From: Candidatus Latescibacterota bacterium
Lineage (GTDB): Bacteria; Latescibacterota; Latescibacteria; Latescibacterales; Latescibacteraceae
Direction of reading: 5' to 3'
NCBI GenBank assembly: GCA_018656855.1
Contig: JABHYP010000272.1
Coordinates: 1 to 5,186 of the forward strand
Length of the DNA: 5,186 nucleotides
Shown one piece after another: positions 1 through 5,186 of the stretch; the first letter of the stretch is position 1; each line of letters starts with the position of its first letter. A model generated the notes under the pieces. That model was not told the DNA's origin. It was given only the letters and a program-made list of their open reading frames with translations, and did no database searches. The position numbers and the translations under genes were made by a program.

Positions 1-855
1 CATTCCCGCAATCTTACGAATCTTCCCAAGCTCCGAGCCGATCATGCCGATCTGTTTCGTTACTTCATCAAAATAATCGTCCATGAGCGGTTTGTTGAGA
101 TCCTCCCACCCAGAAAAGCTTTTCCAATTAACTTTTTCGCTGTTAACTATCGGCTCATCGCCTTTTCCAGGAACATTTACACCTCTCCTCGCCAGAATGC
201 GGCAGGCATCGGCGAGCATCATCCAGATGGTCACTTTCCCAACAACCGCCGAAACCGGGCCTATCGGCGCGGGCATTCCCGGCACCTGTATAACGCCTCC
301 GAGCGATGTCGCATTTGTTTCAACCCAGATATCGGCATGCAGCCGTAACGACAGCTTCTGTACATCATCACTGAGCAGCTCTCTCTGCCGCGCGTCACCG
401 CTCCAGGGGCTGGTACGGCTTATTAGAAAGATGTTTTTTTCCTTGATGTAGTCTATAAATCCCTGACTCCCCTTCGATGAGCCGGTTAAAAGAATATCGC
501 CCGCTTTAGCCTCTTTCCTGTTGAAGCCGGATTTGAAAATATCAGGCTCGCCGTTACGGTCCGGCCATGAGTCCGCCTGTGTATGGCCCGAGTCCCAGCC
601 GCTCTGCCAGCAGCTGCCGCCGTTCTGGACAGTTCGTGCTATGGCATAGGCGGCTTCCATCAGGTTTTCGGTCTGGTTTTCGCGTATCCAGGTAAGCCGT
701 TCCATCACCTTTCCGATATACTGCAATGACAGCGGCTCCGAATGCTTGCCGTACGTGTTTTTCTGGTAAAGTTCGCGTGAAAAGGCATTAAGGGGAAAAC
801 TGGATAGACCTACTGCCGACAAAGGGATCAAGCGTAGCGCATCACGGCGTTTCAT
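1..855 (-). CDS. Exported SIS-domain (sugar isomerase-like) protein, partial
   Basis: An uninterrupted frame of 285 codons runs from ATG at 855-853 to the left edge, so the C-terminus is missing. The start is supported by AAAGGAGA five bases upstream and an in-frame TAA further up (895-897). Residues 1-28 form an export leader: Lys-Arg-Arg-Asp-Ala-Leu, then a hydrophobic run (LIPLSAVGLSSF), resembling the Tat signals that begin RRDFLK. Residues 43-230 follow the plan of the sugar-isomerase SIS family: a helix with RENQTENLMEAA (58-69), NGG (78-80) before the first strand, Ser-Gly-His (89-91) where the family has GTGHSH, GDILLTGSSKGS (119-130), then PIGPVSAVVGK (197-207), matching the family's VGPVSTIAG. 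Known relatives bind phosphosugars in the cytoplasm, so an exported version is odd. Most of the canonical phosphate-binding Ser/Thr loop is altered, so it may bind sugar without isomerising it. Family call fairly sure; reaction unknown. Confidence 0.72.
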   Translation of the reverse strand, partial: MKRRDALRLIPLSAVGLSSFPLNAFSRELYQKNTYGKHSEPLSLQYIGKVMERLTWIRENQTENLMEAAYAIARTVQNGGSCWQSGWDSGHTQADSWPDRNGEPDIFKSGFNRKEAKAGDILLTGSSKGSQGFIDYIKEKNIFLISRTSPWSGDARQRELLSDDVQKLSLRLHADIWVETNATSLGGVIQVPGMPAPIGPVSAVVGKVTIWMMLADACRILARRGVNVPGKGDEPIVNSEKVNWKSFSGWEDLNKPLMDDYFDEVTKQIGMIGSELGKIRKIAGM

Positions 856-860
856 AGCGT

Positions 861-868
861 TCTCCTTT
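861..868 (-). promoter_or_regulatory. Ribosome binding site of the SIS-domain gene
   Basis: AAAGGAGA on the minus strand, five bases before ATG at 855. It fixes the start of a gene that is otherwise open for further codons upstream, and it shows that this organism uses Shine-Dalgarno initiation. Confidence 0.8.
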
Positions 869-896
869 GGTTTAAATGCTTCATGCTGACAGAATT

Positions 897-908
897 ATTT
901 CCGGAAAT
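897..908. promoter_or_regulatory. Perfect 12-bp palindrome, possible operator
   Basis: ATTTCCGGAAAT reads the same on both strands and ends about 41 bases upstream of the SIS-gene start, a usual place for a repressor or activator site. No second copy was found in the window, and no regulator gene is present to pair with it, so a binding role is only a suggestion. Confidence 0.25.
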
Positions 909-1012
909 CATATTTTCTGAACGGGATAGGATTGAATCCGCCACCACTGACAGCTCGGTTTTTACAAAATATTACCTGCCCCACTCTTTGGACCAATTGT
1001 TGTGAGGTGAAG

Positions 1013-1035
1013 TAGTCAGCGCGATTTGCTAACTA
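1013..1035 (-). other. Hairpin after T9SS-tail copy A
   Basis: On the minus strand TAGTTAGC and GCTGACTA can pair through eight positions (one as G-U) around a 7-base loop, starting 11 bases after the stop codon of tail copy A. No run of U follows, so it is a poor intrinsic terminator. It may stabilise an mRNA end or be chance. Confidence 0.25.
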
Positions 1036-1045
1036 ATAAGGCAAT

Positions 1046-1132
1046 ATCATGATAACTGCAACTTCACCAACACCATCTTCCTCATCTCAGTAAAGCCCTT
1101 AGCTTTCAGGGTGCAGAAGTAAAGTCCACTTA
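1046..1132 (-). repeat. Direct repeat copy A: orphan T9SS-type C-terminal tail
   Basis: On the minus strand, 1130-1047 encodes SGLYFCTLKA, then KGFTEM, then RKMVLVKLQLS and TGA. The order Ser-Gly-Leu-Tyr-Phe, Leu-Lys-Ala, a short turn, then Arg-Lys-Met-Val-Leu-Val-Lys is that of the last strands of the type A sorting domain that ends T9SS cargo (family consensus near SGxYxYxLxAGxFxxTKKMxLxK). The rest of that roughly 80-residue domain is not recognisable upstream. The 87-bp unit matches copy B (4752-4838) at 76 positions, including 38 consecutive identical bases at the gene-distal end that span the stop codon. Of ten codon differences four are synonymous and several others conservative, as expected if both came from functional coding tails. 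The repeat itself is plain; the T9SS reading is a family judgement. Confidence 0.82.
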
Positions 1133-1235
1133 ATATATCACTCCACCCGGACAACACGGACGCAGTCAGGCGCAACCGCTGGTTAGGCCATAAATTGCAC
1201 TTTATAAATAGATTAACTACAATTCTTTCTGATCT
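1047..1235 (-). pseudogene. Stop-free extension joining the DUF1080 frame to tail copy A
   Basis: After the TAA of the DUF1080 gene (1238-1236) the same frame stays open for 62 codons and ends at the TGA of tail copy A (1049-1047). The first 35 or so residues (including CNLWPNQRLRL and GWSDIL) match nothing I know; the last 27 are the sorting-tail sequence. One explanation is an ancestral DUF1080-plus-tail gene cut by a nonsense change. Against it, the DUF1080 domain ends naturally just before the TAA, the linker lacks the early part of a sorting domain, and a lipoprotein is an unusual T9SS cargo. Chance is quite possible. Confidence 0.3.
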
Positions 1236-1883
1236 TTAATCAAATAATTCAAGACGAATATTTCGGAACTCAATAGGAGCGCCCTCACTTTGGATACAAA
1301 TTTTCCCTTTGGTTAAGGAGGTTTGAGTTCCTCTATTCTGTAAAACGTTATTCACATAACATGTTATTTCATCATCCCTGCAAATAATCTTATAGCTATT
1401 CCATTTGCCGATTTGTTTTTCAGTACTTTCCTGCTTTTTGGGAATCGCTAAGAATCTTTCTGTATTCGTGTATTTCTCTCCATCTACCGTGATAGTTCCC
1501 GCCCCAATGAGTACAAAATCACCGGCGTTTCCAGATTTTAATTGACATTCAATGCATCTTGGCCAAACCAGGTCAGGTTCCTGAGCATGTAGTAGTATGC
1601 CGCTGTTGCTTTCATTTTCTACCCAACGCCATTCCAGATATAAGATGTAGTTCGAGTAATCAGATTCAGTTCGCATATACCCATTCGGAACTCCCTTACA
1701 ATGTATGACTCCATTTTTAATAGACCATACTTTATTAACATCAATTTTACTATCAGCGACAAAGAATTTCCACCCATTAAAGTCTTTCCCATTCCATAGT
1801 TGAATTGTTTTGGATTTACAACTGCACAAAACCAACAAAATCAGGCTGAAACTGATTGCTAAATAACGTACACACTTCGGCAT
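1236..1883 (-). CDS. DUF1080 (3-keto-disaccharide hydrolase-like) lipoprotein
   Basis: A 215-residue lipoprotein. The leader has a hydrophobic core (residues 8-19) and a Leu-Cys-Ser-Cys lipobox, with lipidation most likely at Cys22; Cys20 is the alternative. The rest is one concanavalin-like beta-sandwich of the DUF1080 family: LWNGKDFNGWK (29-39), the family's opening FNGKDLxGW; SNYILYLEWRW (77-87); NSGILLH (93-99); Ile-Glu-Cys-Gln-Leu (111-115) with the conserved Glu; GKWNSYKI (159-166); and IEFRNIRLEL (204-213) as the usual last strand. Some family members hydrolyse 3-keto-glycosides and others appear to be carbohydrate-binding; the activity here is not evident. Length is typical of a single-domain member. 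The start follows a perfect AAGGAGG. Gene G+C is low, about 39% in six sampled lines, against about 53% in the SIS gene. It lies 219 bp after the lyase gene and may share its substrate. Confidence 0.87.
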   Translation of the reverse strand: MPKCVRYLAISFSLILLVLCSCKSKTIQLWNGKDFNGWKFFVADSKIDVNKVWSIKNGVIHCKGVPNGYMRTESDYSNYILYLEWRWVENESNSGILLHAQEPDLVWPRCIECQLKSGNAGDFVLIGAGTITVDGEKYTNTERFLAIPKKQESTEKQIGKWNSYKIICRDDEITCYVNNVLQNRGTQTSLTKGKICIQSEGAPIEFRNIRLELFD

Positions 1884-1890
1884 TGTTCAT

Positions 1891-1897
1891 CCTCCTT
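1891..1897 (-). promoter_or_regulatory. Ribosome binding site of the DUF1080 gene
   Basis: AAGGAGG lies seven bases before ATG 1883-1881. A nearer ATG at 1890-1888 is out of frame and too close to the site to compete well. Confidence 0.85.
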
Positions 1898-1915
1898 AAA
1901 ATAATAACTTATTCT

Positions 1916-1925
1916 AAACTATATA
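1916..1925 (-). promoter_or_regulatory. Possible -10 region before the DUF1080 gene
   Basis: The minus-strand decamer TATATAGTTT also occurs in front of the lyase gene (4721-4730), at a similar distance from the ribosome binding site: 18 bases here and 23 there. TATAGT within it resembles a -10 hexamer. No good -35 sits 16-18 bases upstream, so the call rests on the shared position alone. Confidence 0.22.
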
Positions 1926-2102
1926 TCCGCAAGTGGCTGGATCATTCACAATGCCTGTTATCCGCTCGGCCTTCCCCGGTTGCACAAGGGTAGTACAAAG
2001 GCATTAATCTGACATTCAACTGTTCTCATAACCATCAGTCATTACTGGTTAGAGTAACTCTTGGCAATTTGACTTCATTTTCAGAGGAATTACAAGCATT
2101 GC

Positions 2103-4685
2103 TCACCGGATACGTCCCGCTTTCCAGTCGAATGTAACTGTTGAATCTTTAACTATGAATTTCCACAAATCACCTTCTTGTTCCAATAATATTTGTGCTG
2201 GTTTTTCATTCACACCCGACCATGAAATAGCAACCGCATTGCGCCATGTTTTCCCGCTTTTTGCAAGCCGTATTGCGTAATATGGATGGGGATCTGTGCC
2301 TTTTGCGGTTCGAAGATAAGCGTCAATTGCTTCAGCAGAAATTGTGACATCATCTTCGGTGAGCGGTTCTAACCGCATTTTCGCTTTTTCTCCCTGGGTA
2401 AAAAAGCTACTCCCACTTTTGGTTGATTTCTGTTGCTCCGGGAAGAACCTTAGTTCCAAGTTATGAGCCGTATCCATCTCAATGTCATCGATCACTATCA
2501 GAATGTCCGGTTTAAGATAGACAAGGTGACGGGTGAAATGTTCGAGGCCCAATTCCTGTGGATACGCTGGTGTTACATCTCCCGACATATGATCCATTTG
2601 TGGTGAGGTTTCATGCACGGTGATCTCAGGCATTGCTTTAAGTGCGTGGAGCATGCTGCCATCAAAAGCATCGGCGCCTTCACCGTATTGTCCTTTGCCG
2701 TCAATCAGCAATGTATTATGCTGACGGGTGAATTTTTTATGTGTCCCATCATCACGAATAAGCCACTCGCCCGATCCGAAGAGCATGAAGTTGCCTACAT
2801 CGGGATGAACATGGTGGGCTGATGAAAAGCAATAGGTCATGAGGTTGGTCGCTTTTTTACCGGCATACGGCCCGCACTTGAAGAAAAGAAGCGACGAGTT
2901 ACCTTCCCACCCGGAACGCGATGTCAGGAAACCCATGTCATCATAATGCTTGAGTGTAGGCAGATCAACCGGCGCTTTTTCCTCAACATCGGGATTGTAC
3001 CAGATCATATCGAGCCAGCGCGACCTTGTCGAATTAAAACCCCTTTCCATGAGGATTCTTGCTGTCCACTGCGCATAACCATCATTGTATTGTGAAGCGA
3101 GATATCGCAAAATACTCGAAGGACCGTACCCATACCCGCGACCACTGTCGCCATAATTGACATTCTTGCTGCTTCTCGACCATGAATCAAAAGGTGTAGT
3201 CATGTAAAGAAAGTATTGTGCTGTGTTTTGCCACCAGTCGCCCGCTTCATATTTTGCATTCATCATGTCGGGAGAAAGCCCCGGAATCGATTCGTTGGCG
3301 AAGAAGTTGATATTGAAAATATCCTCTGAGAGTGCCATAAACCTCAACATCCATTCGACCCCATATGTCCAATATCCTATTCCTTCATGGCTGGCACCAT
3401 CGTGCCCTAGAATACTCATCGTTGTGGCATAGCGGTTGAGCGTGAATCCAACCCATGGTAATACTGTTTCATTCTCATCAAAGATGGCCATAGCTGCTGT
3501 TGCCAGCCCACAGGAATTGATCCAAAGGTGGTTCTGAAGCCATGCCTCATCCCATTCGTACCAAGGGCGTTCAAGGAGGACTTCCCGTTCGGGTTGCAGA
3601 ATACCTCTTGACGCATAATCATATATCCGTCGACCACGGGTCAGGATGGTTTCGCGGATCATCATACGGGTGTTTTTATCAAGGTCATCGTAACACCAGT
3701 CGTACAGGAGTGCCAAACCGAAAAGCTGCTGCCCAGCGGCAAGATCTCCATGACGTGGTCCCAGAATGCCCCAGGTAGGATAACTGCAAGCCTCCATTGC
3801 CCATGCCTTTGCAGCTTCAAGATATGAACGGTCATTTGTCAAGAGCCAGGCGAACGCAAGAGTTGGGATGTTATTGCCAACCTCCCTCATAAAGAGCTGC
3901 TCAAACTGATATTCCGGATCGTATTTTGTAGGCTCTTGTTTTACAAGTTTACTAGCATGAGAAAGAAAGTGATTCCAGATTTTTTGATGTGTTGTATCTT
4001 TGATTTTCCGAAAATTACTGATTCGGTCTTTTGTAAGAAACAAACGAGGATGAGTACCGCTAATCTTTTCGAGTGATGCCGAGACAAGATCGAGATCATA
4101 ACGGTCATCCGGAGTATAGTTTGGAATTATCAAAATTTCAGGCGGTGTGATAAGAATTGTACTGTCCTTATCATTTGTGTCAGTTCCATTTCCGGGTCGT
4201 GTGATAATAACCGAACACCGGGTAGTTGTCCAGGGAGTGCGCACTTCCGCGGTAACATCTTGCCACACACCAGTGCGGACCGTGTCAGAGGTGAATACAA
4301 CTGGTGTTCCAAGATTGCTTCCTTCCAAATCATTCATATACCTGACAAGCACACGGAGAGGTTCAGATTCCTTGGTATTGCATTTCAGCTTAAAGCTCAA
4401 TCGAAAAAAAGTTTGGTCAATAACATTAAACGGTTCAGTTTCAACTATATTCTCTGCGACAAGCTCGCTTATTCTCATGAGCTTGCTATTCTCACCCCGA
4501 TGATCATCACCTTCTTCGATAACAAGGCGATTGCCAGACGTACTCCAGCGTAACGGCGCTTCTCCGTACCAGCCGAATACTGTATTCGCTTTATTTTGTG
4601 ATGAACAGTCATTTGCATGCATACATAGTGTCACAAATACAAAAAGGAATAACGATACAGTCATTTTTTTTCCAGAAACGAACAT
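2103..4685 (-). CDS. Exported heparinase II/III-family polysaccharide lyase
   Basis: An 860-residue exported protein. The start is placed at ATG 4685, seven bases after GGAGG; a GTG one codon upstream is only four bases from it. Residues 6-24 form a signal peptide (Lys-Lys, then a Leu/Phe/Val core, probable cleavage after His-Ala). About 35-190 is a beta-rich, carbohydrate-binding-like module. From HPRLFLTKDRI (212-222) to about 570 is an alpha/alpha toroid, then a beta-sandwich to the end: the heparinase II/III, alginate-lyase (PL12/15/17/21-type) fold. Likely catalytic residues are Asn385-His386, Tyr438 or Tyr441 in EGIGYWTYG, and His625 in HHVHPD. His627, Asp645/Asp646 and His656 could hold the structural zinc. 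The reaction would be beta-elimination at a uronic acid; the exact polymer is not evident. It has no T9SS tail of its own and ends ...WKAGRIR. G+C is about 43% in sampled lines. Family confident, subfamily open; an epimerase-like relative is also possible. Confidence 0.85.
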   Translation of the reverse strand: MFVSGKKMTVSLFLFVFVTLCMHANDCSSQNKANTVFGWYGEAPLRWSTSGNRLVIEEGDDHRGENSKLMRISELVAENIVETEPFNVIDQTFFRLSFKLKCNTKESEPLRVLVRYMNDLEGSNLGTPVVFTSDTVRTGVWQDVTAEVRTPWTTTRCSVIITRPGNGTDTNDKDSTILITPPEILIIPNYTPDDRYDLDLVSASLEKISGTHPRLFLTKDRISNFRKIKDTTHQKIWNHFLSHASKLVKQEPTKYDPEYQFEQLFMREVGNNIPTLAFAWLLTNDRSYLEAAKAWAMEACSYPTWGILGPRHGDLAAGQQLFGLALLYDWCYDDLDKNTRMMIRETILTRGRRIYDYASRGILQPEREVLLERPWYEWDEAWLQNHLWINSCGLATAAMAIFDENETVLPWVGFTLNRYATTMSILGHDGASHEGIGYWTYGVEWMLRFMALSEDIFNINFFANESIPGLSPDMMNAKYEAGDWWQNTAQYFLYMTTPFDSWSRSSKNVNYGDSGRGYGYGPSSILRYLASQYNDGYAQWTARILMERGFNSTRSRWLDMIWYNPDVEEKAPVDLPTLKHYDDMGFLTSRSGWEGNSSLLFFKCGPYAGKKATNLMTYCFSSAHHVHPDVGNFMLFGSGEWLIRDDGTHKKFTRQHNTLLIDGKGQYGEGADAFDGSMLHALKAMPEITVHETSPQMDHMSGDVTPAYPQELGLEHFTRHLVYLKPDILIVIDDIEMDTAHNLELRFFPEQQKSTKSGSSFFTQGEKAKMRLEPLTEDDVTISAEAIDAYLRTAKGTDPHPYYAIRLAKSGKTWRNAVAISWSGVNEKPAQILLEQEGDLWKFIVKDSTVTFDWKAGRIR

Positions 4686-4692
4686 CACTTAA

Positions 4693-4697
4693 CCTCC
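4693..4697 (-). promoter_or_regulatory. Ribosome binding site that decides the lyase start
   Basis: GGAGG on the minus strand lies seven bases before ATG 4685-4683 but only four before GTG 4688-4686. The same seven-base spacing is used by the DUF1080 gene, so ATG is the better start and the protein has 860, not 861, residues. Confidence 0.75.
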
Positions 4698-4722
4698 ATT
4701 ATGTTGATAACTAATACTAGAA

Positions 4723-4750
4723 ACTATATAATCGAAATTCCCCATATCAA
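4723..4750 (-). promoter_or_regulatory. Candidate sigma70-type promoter of the lyase gene
   Basis: On the minus strand TTGATA (4750-4745, five of six to the -35 consensus) and TATAGT (4728-4723, five of six to the -10) are separated by 16 bases. Transcription would begin near 4716, about 30 bases before the ATG. It starts just after the stop codon of tail copy B, so the lyase could be transcribed independently of uxuA. If the organism uses the Bacteroidetes promoter type, this call fails. Confidence 0.38.
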
Positions 4751-4751
4751 A

Positions 4752-4838
4752 ATCATGATAACTGCAACTTCACCAACACCATCTTCCTCGTGTCAGTATA
4801 GCTGTTTGCTTTCAGGGCGCAGAAATAGAGTCCGCTTT
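4752..4838 (-). repeat. Direct repeat copy B: orphan T9SS-type C-terminal tail
   Basis: On the minus strand, 4836-4753 encodes SGLYFCALKA, then NSYTDT, then RKMVLVKLQLS and TGA, the second copy of the unit at 1046-1132 in the same orientation. It lies 27 bases after the uxuA stop, in a different frame. That frame is open back into the end of uxuA, but the upstream codons are only uxuA read out of frame, so no gene for this tail remains. UxuA is a cytoplasmic enzyme and would not carry a secretion tail. The unit therefore looks like the severed 3' end of a former secreted-protein gene, or a copied sorting-tail segment. Confidence 0.82.
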
Positions 4839-4865
4839 GTAGTCCTGTTACATGGTCTTTCTTCT

Positions 4866-5186
4866 TTACTGATAAGGTATATCCATTGCTTCCATGAGTC
4901 CCTTCATATATCCAATTGCAAACACCTTTCCCACCATGCCATATCCGCGGCTCTCTTCGCTCTCACCCTCAAGGGTAGGTGCGTGGTCGGGTCGGATAGG
5001 GCCATCGAAACCGGATTCATAGTAAACCTGGAGCATCCGTGCCATATCAGTCGGACCATTGTCGTGAAATGTTTCCTGGAATCGCTTTCCCTGGCCCTTT
5101 ATGTCACGGAAGTGTACAAAGAAGACCTTTTCCTGCTTACAGAACTCCCTGGCTACCGCTTCAATGTCTTCGCCCATAGCTTTAAA
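4866..5186 (-). CDS. uxuA: Mannonate dehydratase UxuA, C-terminal part
   Basis: The last 106 codons of mannonate dehydratase, which removes water from D-mannonate to give 2-keto-3-deoxy-D-gluconate in cytoplasmic glucuronate catabolism. The frame is open to the right edge, so the true start lies outside; the ATG at 5177-5175 is internal. Matching blocks are FFVHFRDIKG (residues 23-32 of the visible part, whose His is a metal ligand in the family), the conserved FHDxGxTDM region (41-49), GFDGPIRPDHAPT (60-72, Asp-His at the active site) and GKVFAIGYMKGLMEAMD (86-102), the usual family end. Full-length relatives have about 350-390 residues, so nearly a third is present. No defect is visible. 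Its position upstream of a uronic-acid-type lyase fits a shared uronate pathway. The T9SS-tail repeat begins 27 bases after its stop. Confidence 0.93.
   Translation of the reverse strand, partial: FKAMGEDIEAVAREFCKQEKVFFVHFRDIKGQGKRFQETFHDNGPTDMARMLQVYYESGFDGPIRPDHAPTLEGESEESRGYGMVGKVFAIGYMKGLMEAMDIPYQ

Larger units (their letters stand above)
856..1235. other. Gene-free stretch between the SIS and DUF1080 genes
   Basis: These 380 bases hold no complete gene. They contain the SIS ribosome binding site (861-868), a perfect 12-bp palindrome (897-908), an imperfect hairpin (1013-1035), T9SS-tail repeat copy A (1046-1132) and a DUF1080-frame extension with no stop between 1235 and 1050. I saw no tRNA, riboswitch or convincing promoter here. 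A TATGAT hexamer occurs on the minus strand just before the palindrome but has no acceptable -35 partner. Confidence 0.7.

Noticed and set aside
83..451. Plus-strand open frame of 122 codons
   Set aside because: It lies opposite the SIS-domain gene, which is open throughout with family motifs and a good ribosome binding site. The plus-strand product has no recognisable domain.
1046..1132. The repeat considered as an insertion-sequence end or CRISPR unit
   Set aside because: There are only two copies, 3.7 kb apart, with no inverted partner, no transposase and no regular spacing. The difference pattern between copies is that of coding DNA.
2029..2061. Inverted repeats (TAACC/GGTTA with inner AGT/ACT, and AGAGT-A-ACTCT) after the lyase stop, considered as a terminator
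   Set aside because: The stems are short, one is bulged, and no run of U follows on the minus strand, so a terminator call would be weak.
1884..2102. Spacer between lyase and DUF1080 genes searched for a small gene or RNA
   Set aside because: Only very short frames without ribosome binding sites and no tRNA- or riboswitch-like pairing were seen.
3005..3637. Out-of-frame minus-strand open frames inside the lyase
   Set aside because: They lie within the lyase coding sequence, have no ribosome binding site worth noting, and encode low-sense peptides.
4147..4553. Two overlapping plus-strand open frames opposite the lyase N-terminus
   Set aside because: Both are mirror frames of a gene with clear domain continuity, and their products resemble nothing.

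Overview
The window looks like a piece of chromosome from an uncultured, saccharolytic Gram-negative bacterium, probably of the FCB superphylum outside the Bacteroidetes proper (a Latescibacterota/KSB1/Marinimicrobia-like lineage is my guess). This is inferred from two coding fragments that look like the C-terminal sorting tail of type IX secretion (T9SS) cargo, from exported carbohydrate-active proteins, and from strong Shine-Dalgarno sequences, which true Bacteroidetes usually lack. I cannot name a species.

All genes are on the minus strand, so transcription runs from right to left. In that order: (1) the C-terminal third of a mannonate dehydratase (UxuA), cut by the right edge, 4866-5186; (2) an orphan T9SS-tail repeat, copy B, 4752-4838; (3) a candidate promoter, a good ribosome binding site and a large exported heparinase II/III-type polysaccharide lyase, 2103-4685; (4) a 219-bp spacer; (5) a DUF1080 (3-keto-disaccharide hydrolase-like) lipoprotein, 1236-1883; (6) a 380-bp gene-free stretch holding T9SS-tail copy A, 1046-1132; (7) an exported SIS-domain (phosphosugar isomerase-like) protein with a Tat-like leader, 1-855, cut by the left edge.

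Functionally this is a carbohydrate-use cluster. A lyase of this fold cuts uronic-acid polysaccharides (heparinoid, alginate-like or similar) outside the cytoplasm. UxuA handles the D-mannonate produced from glucuronate inside the cell. The DUF1080 lipoprotein and the exported SIS protein are probably accessory sugar-processing or sugar-binding proteins. The exact substrate cannot be read from the sequence.

The most unusual structure is the pair of 87-bp direct repeats (76 of 87 positions identical, the 38 at the gene-distal end perfectly so). Each encodes the same last 27 residues of a T9SS-type tail plus the same stop, but neither is attached to a recognisable secreted protein. Together they bracket the DUF1080 and lyase genes. 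Hand counts on sampled lines give those two genes lower G+C (about 39% and 43%) than the flanking uxuA and SIS genes (both about 53%). Copy A also lies in the same reading frame as the DUF1080 gene, separated from it by a single TAA and an otherwise open stretch. These facts suggest a repeat-bounded cassette, or scars left by exchange of genes through their shared sorting-tail sequences.
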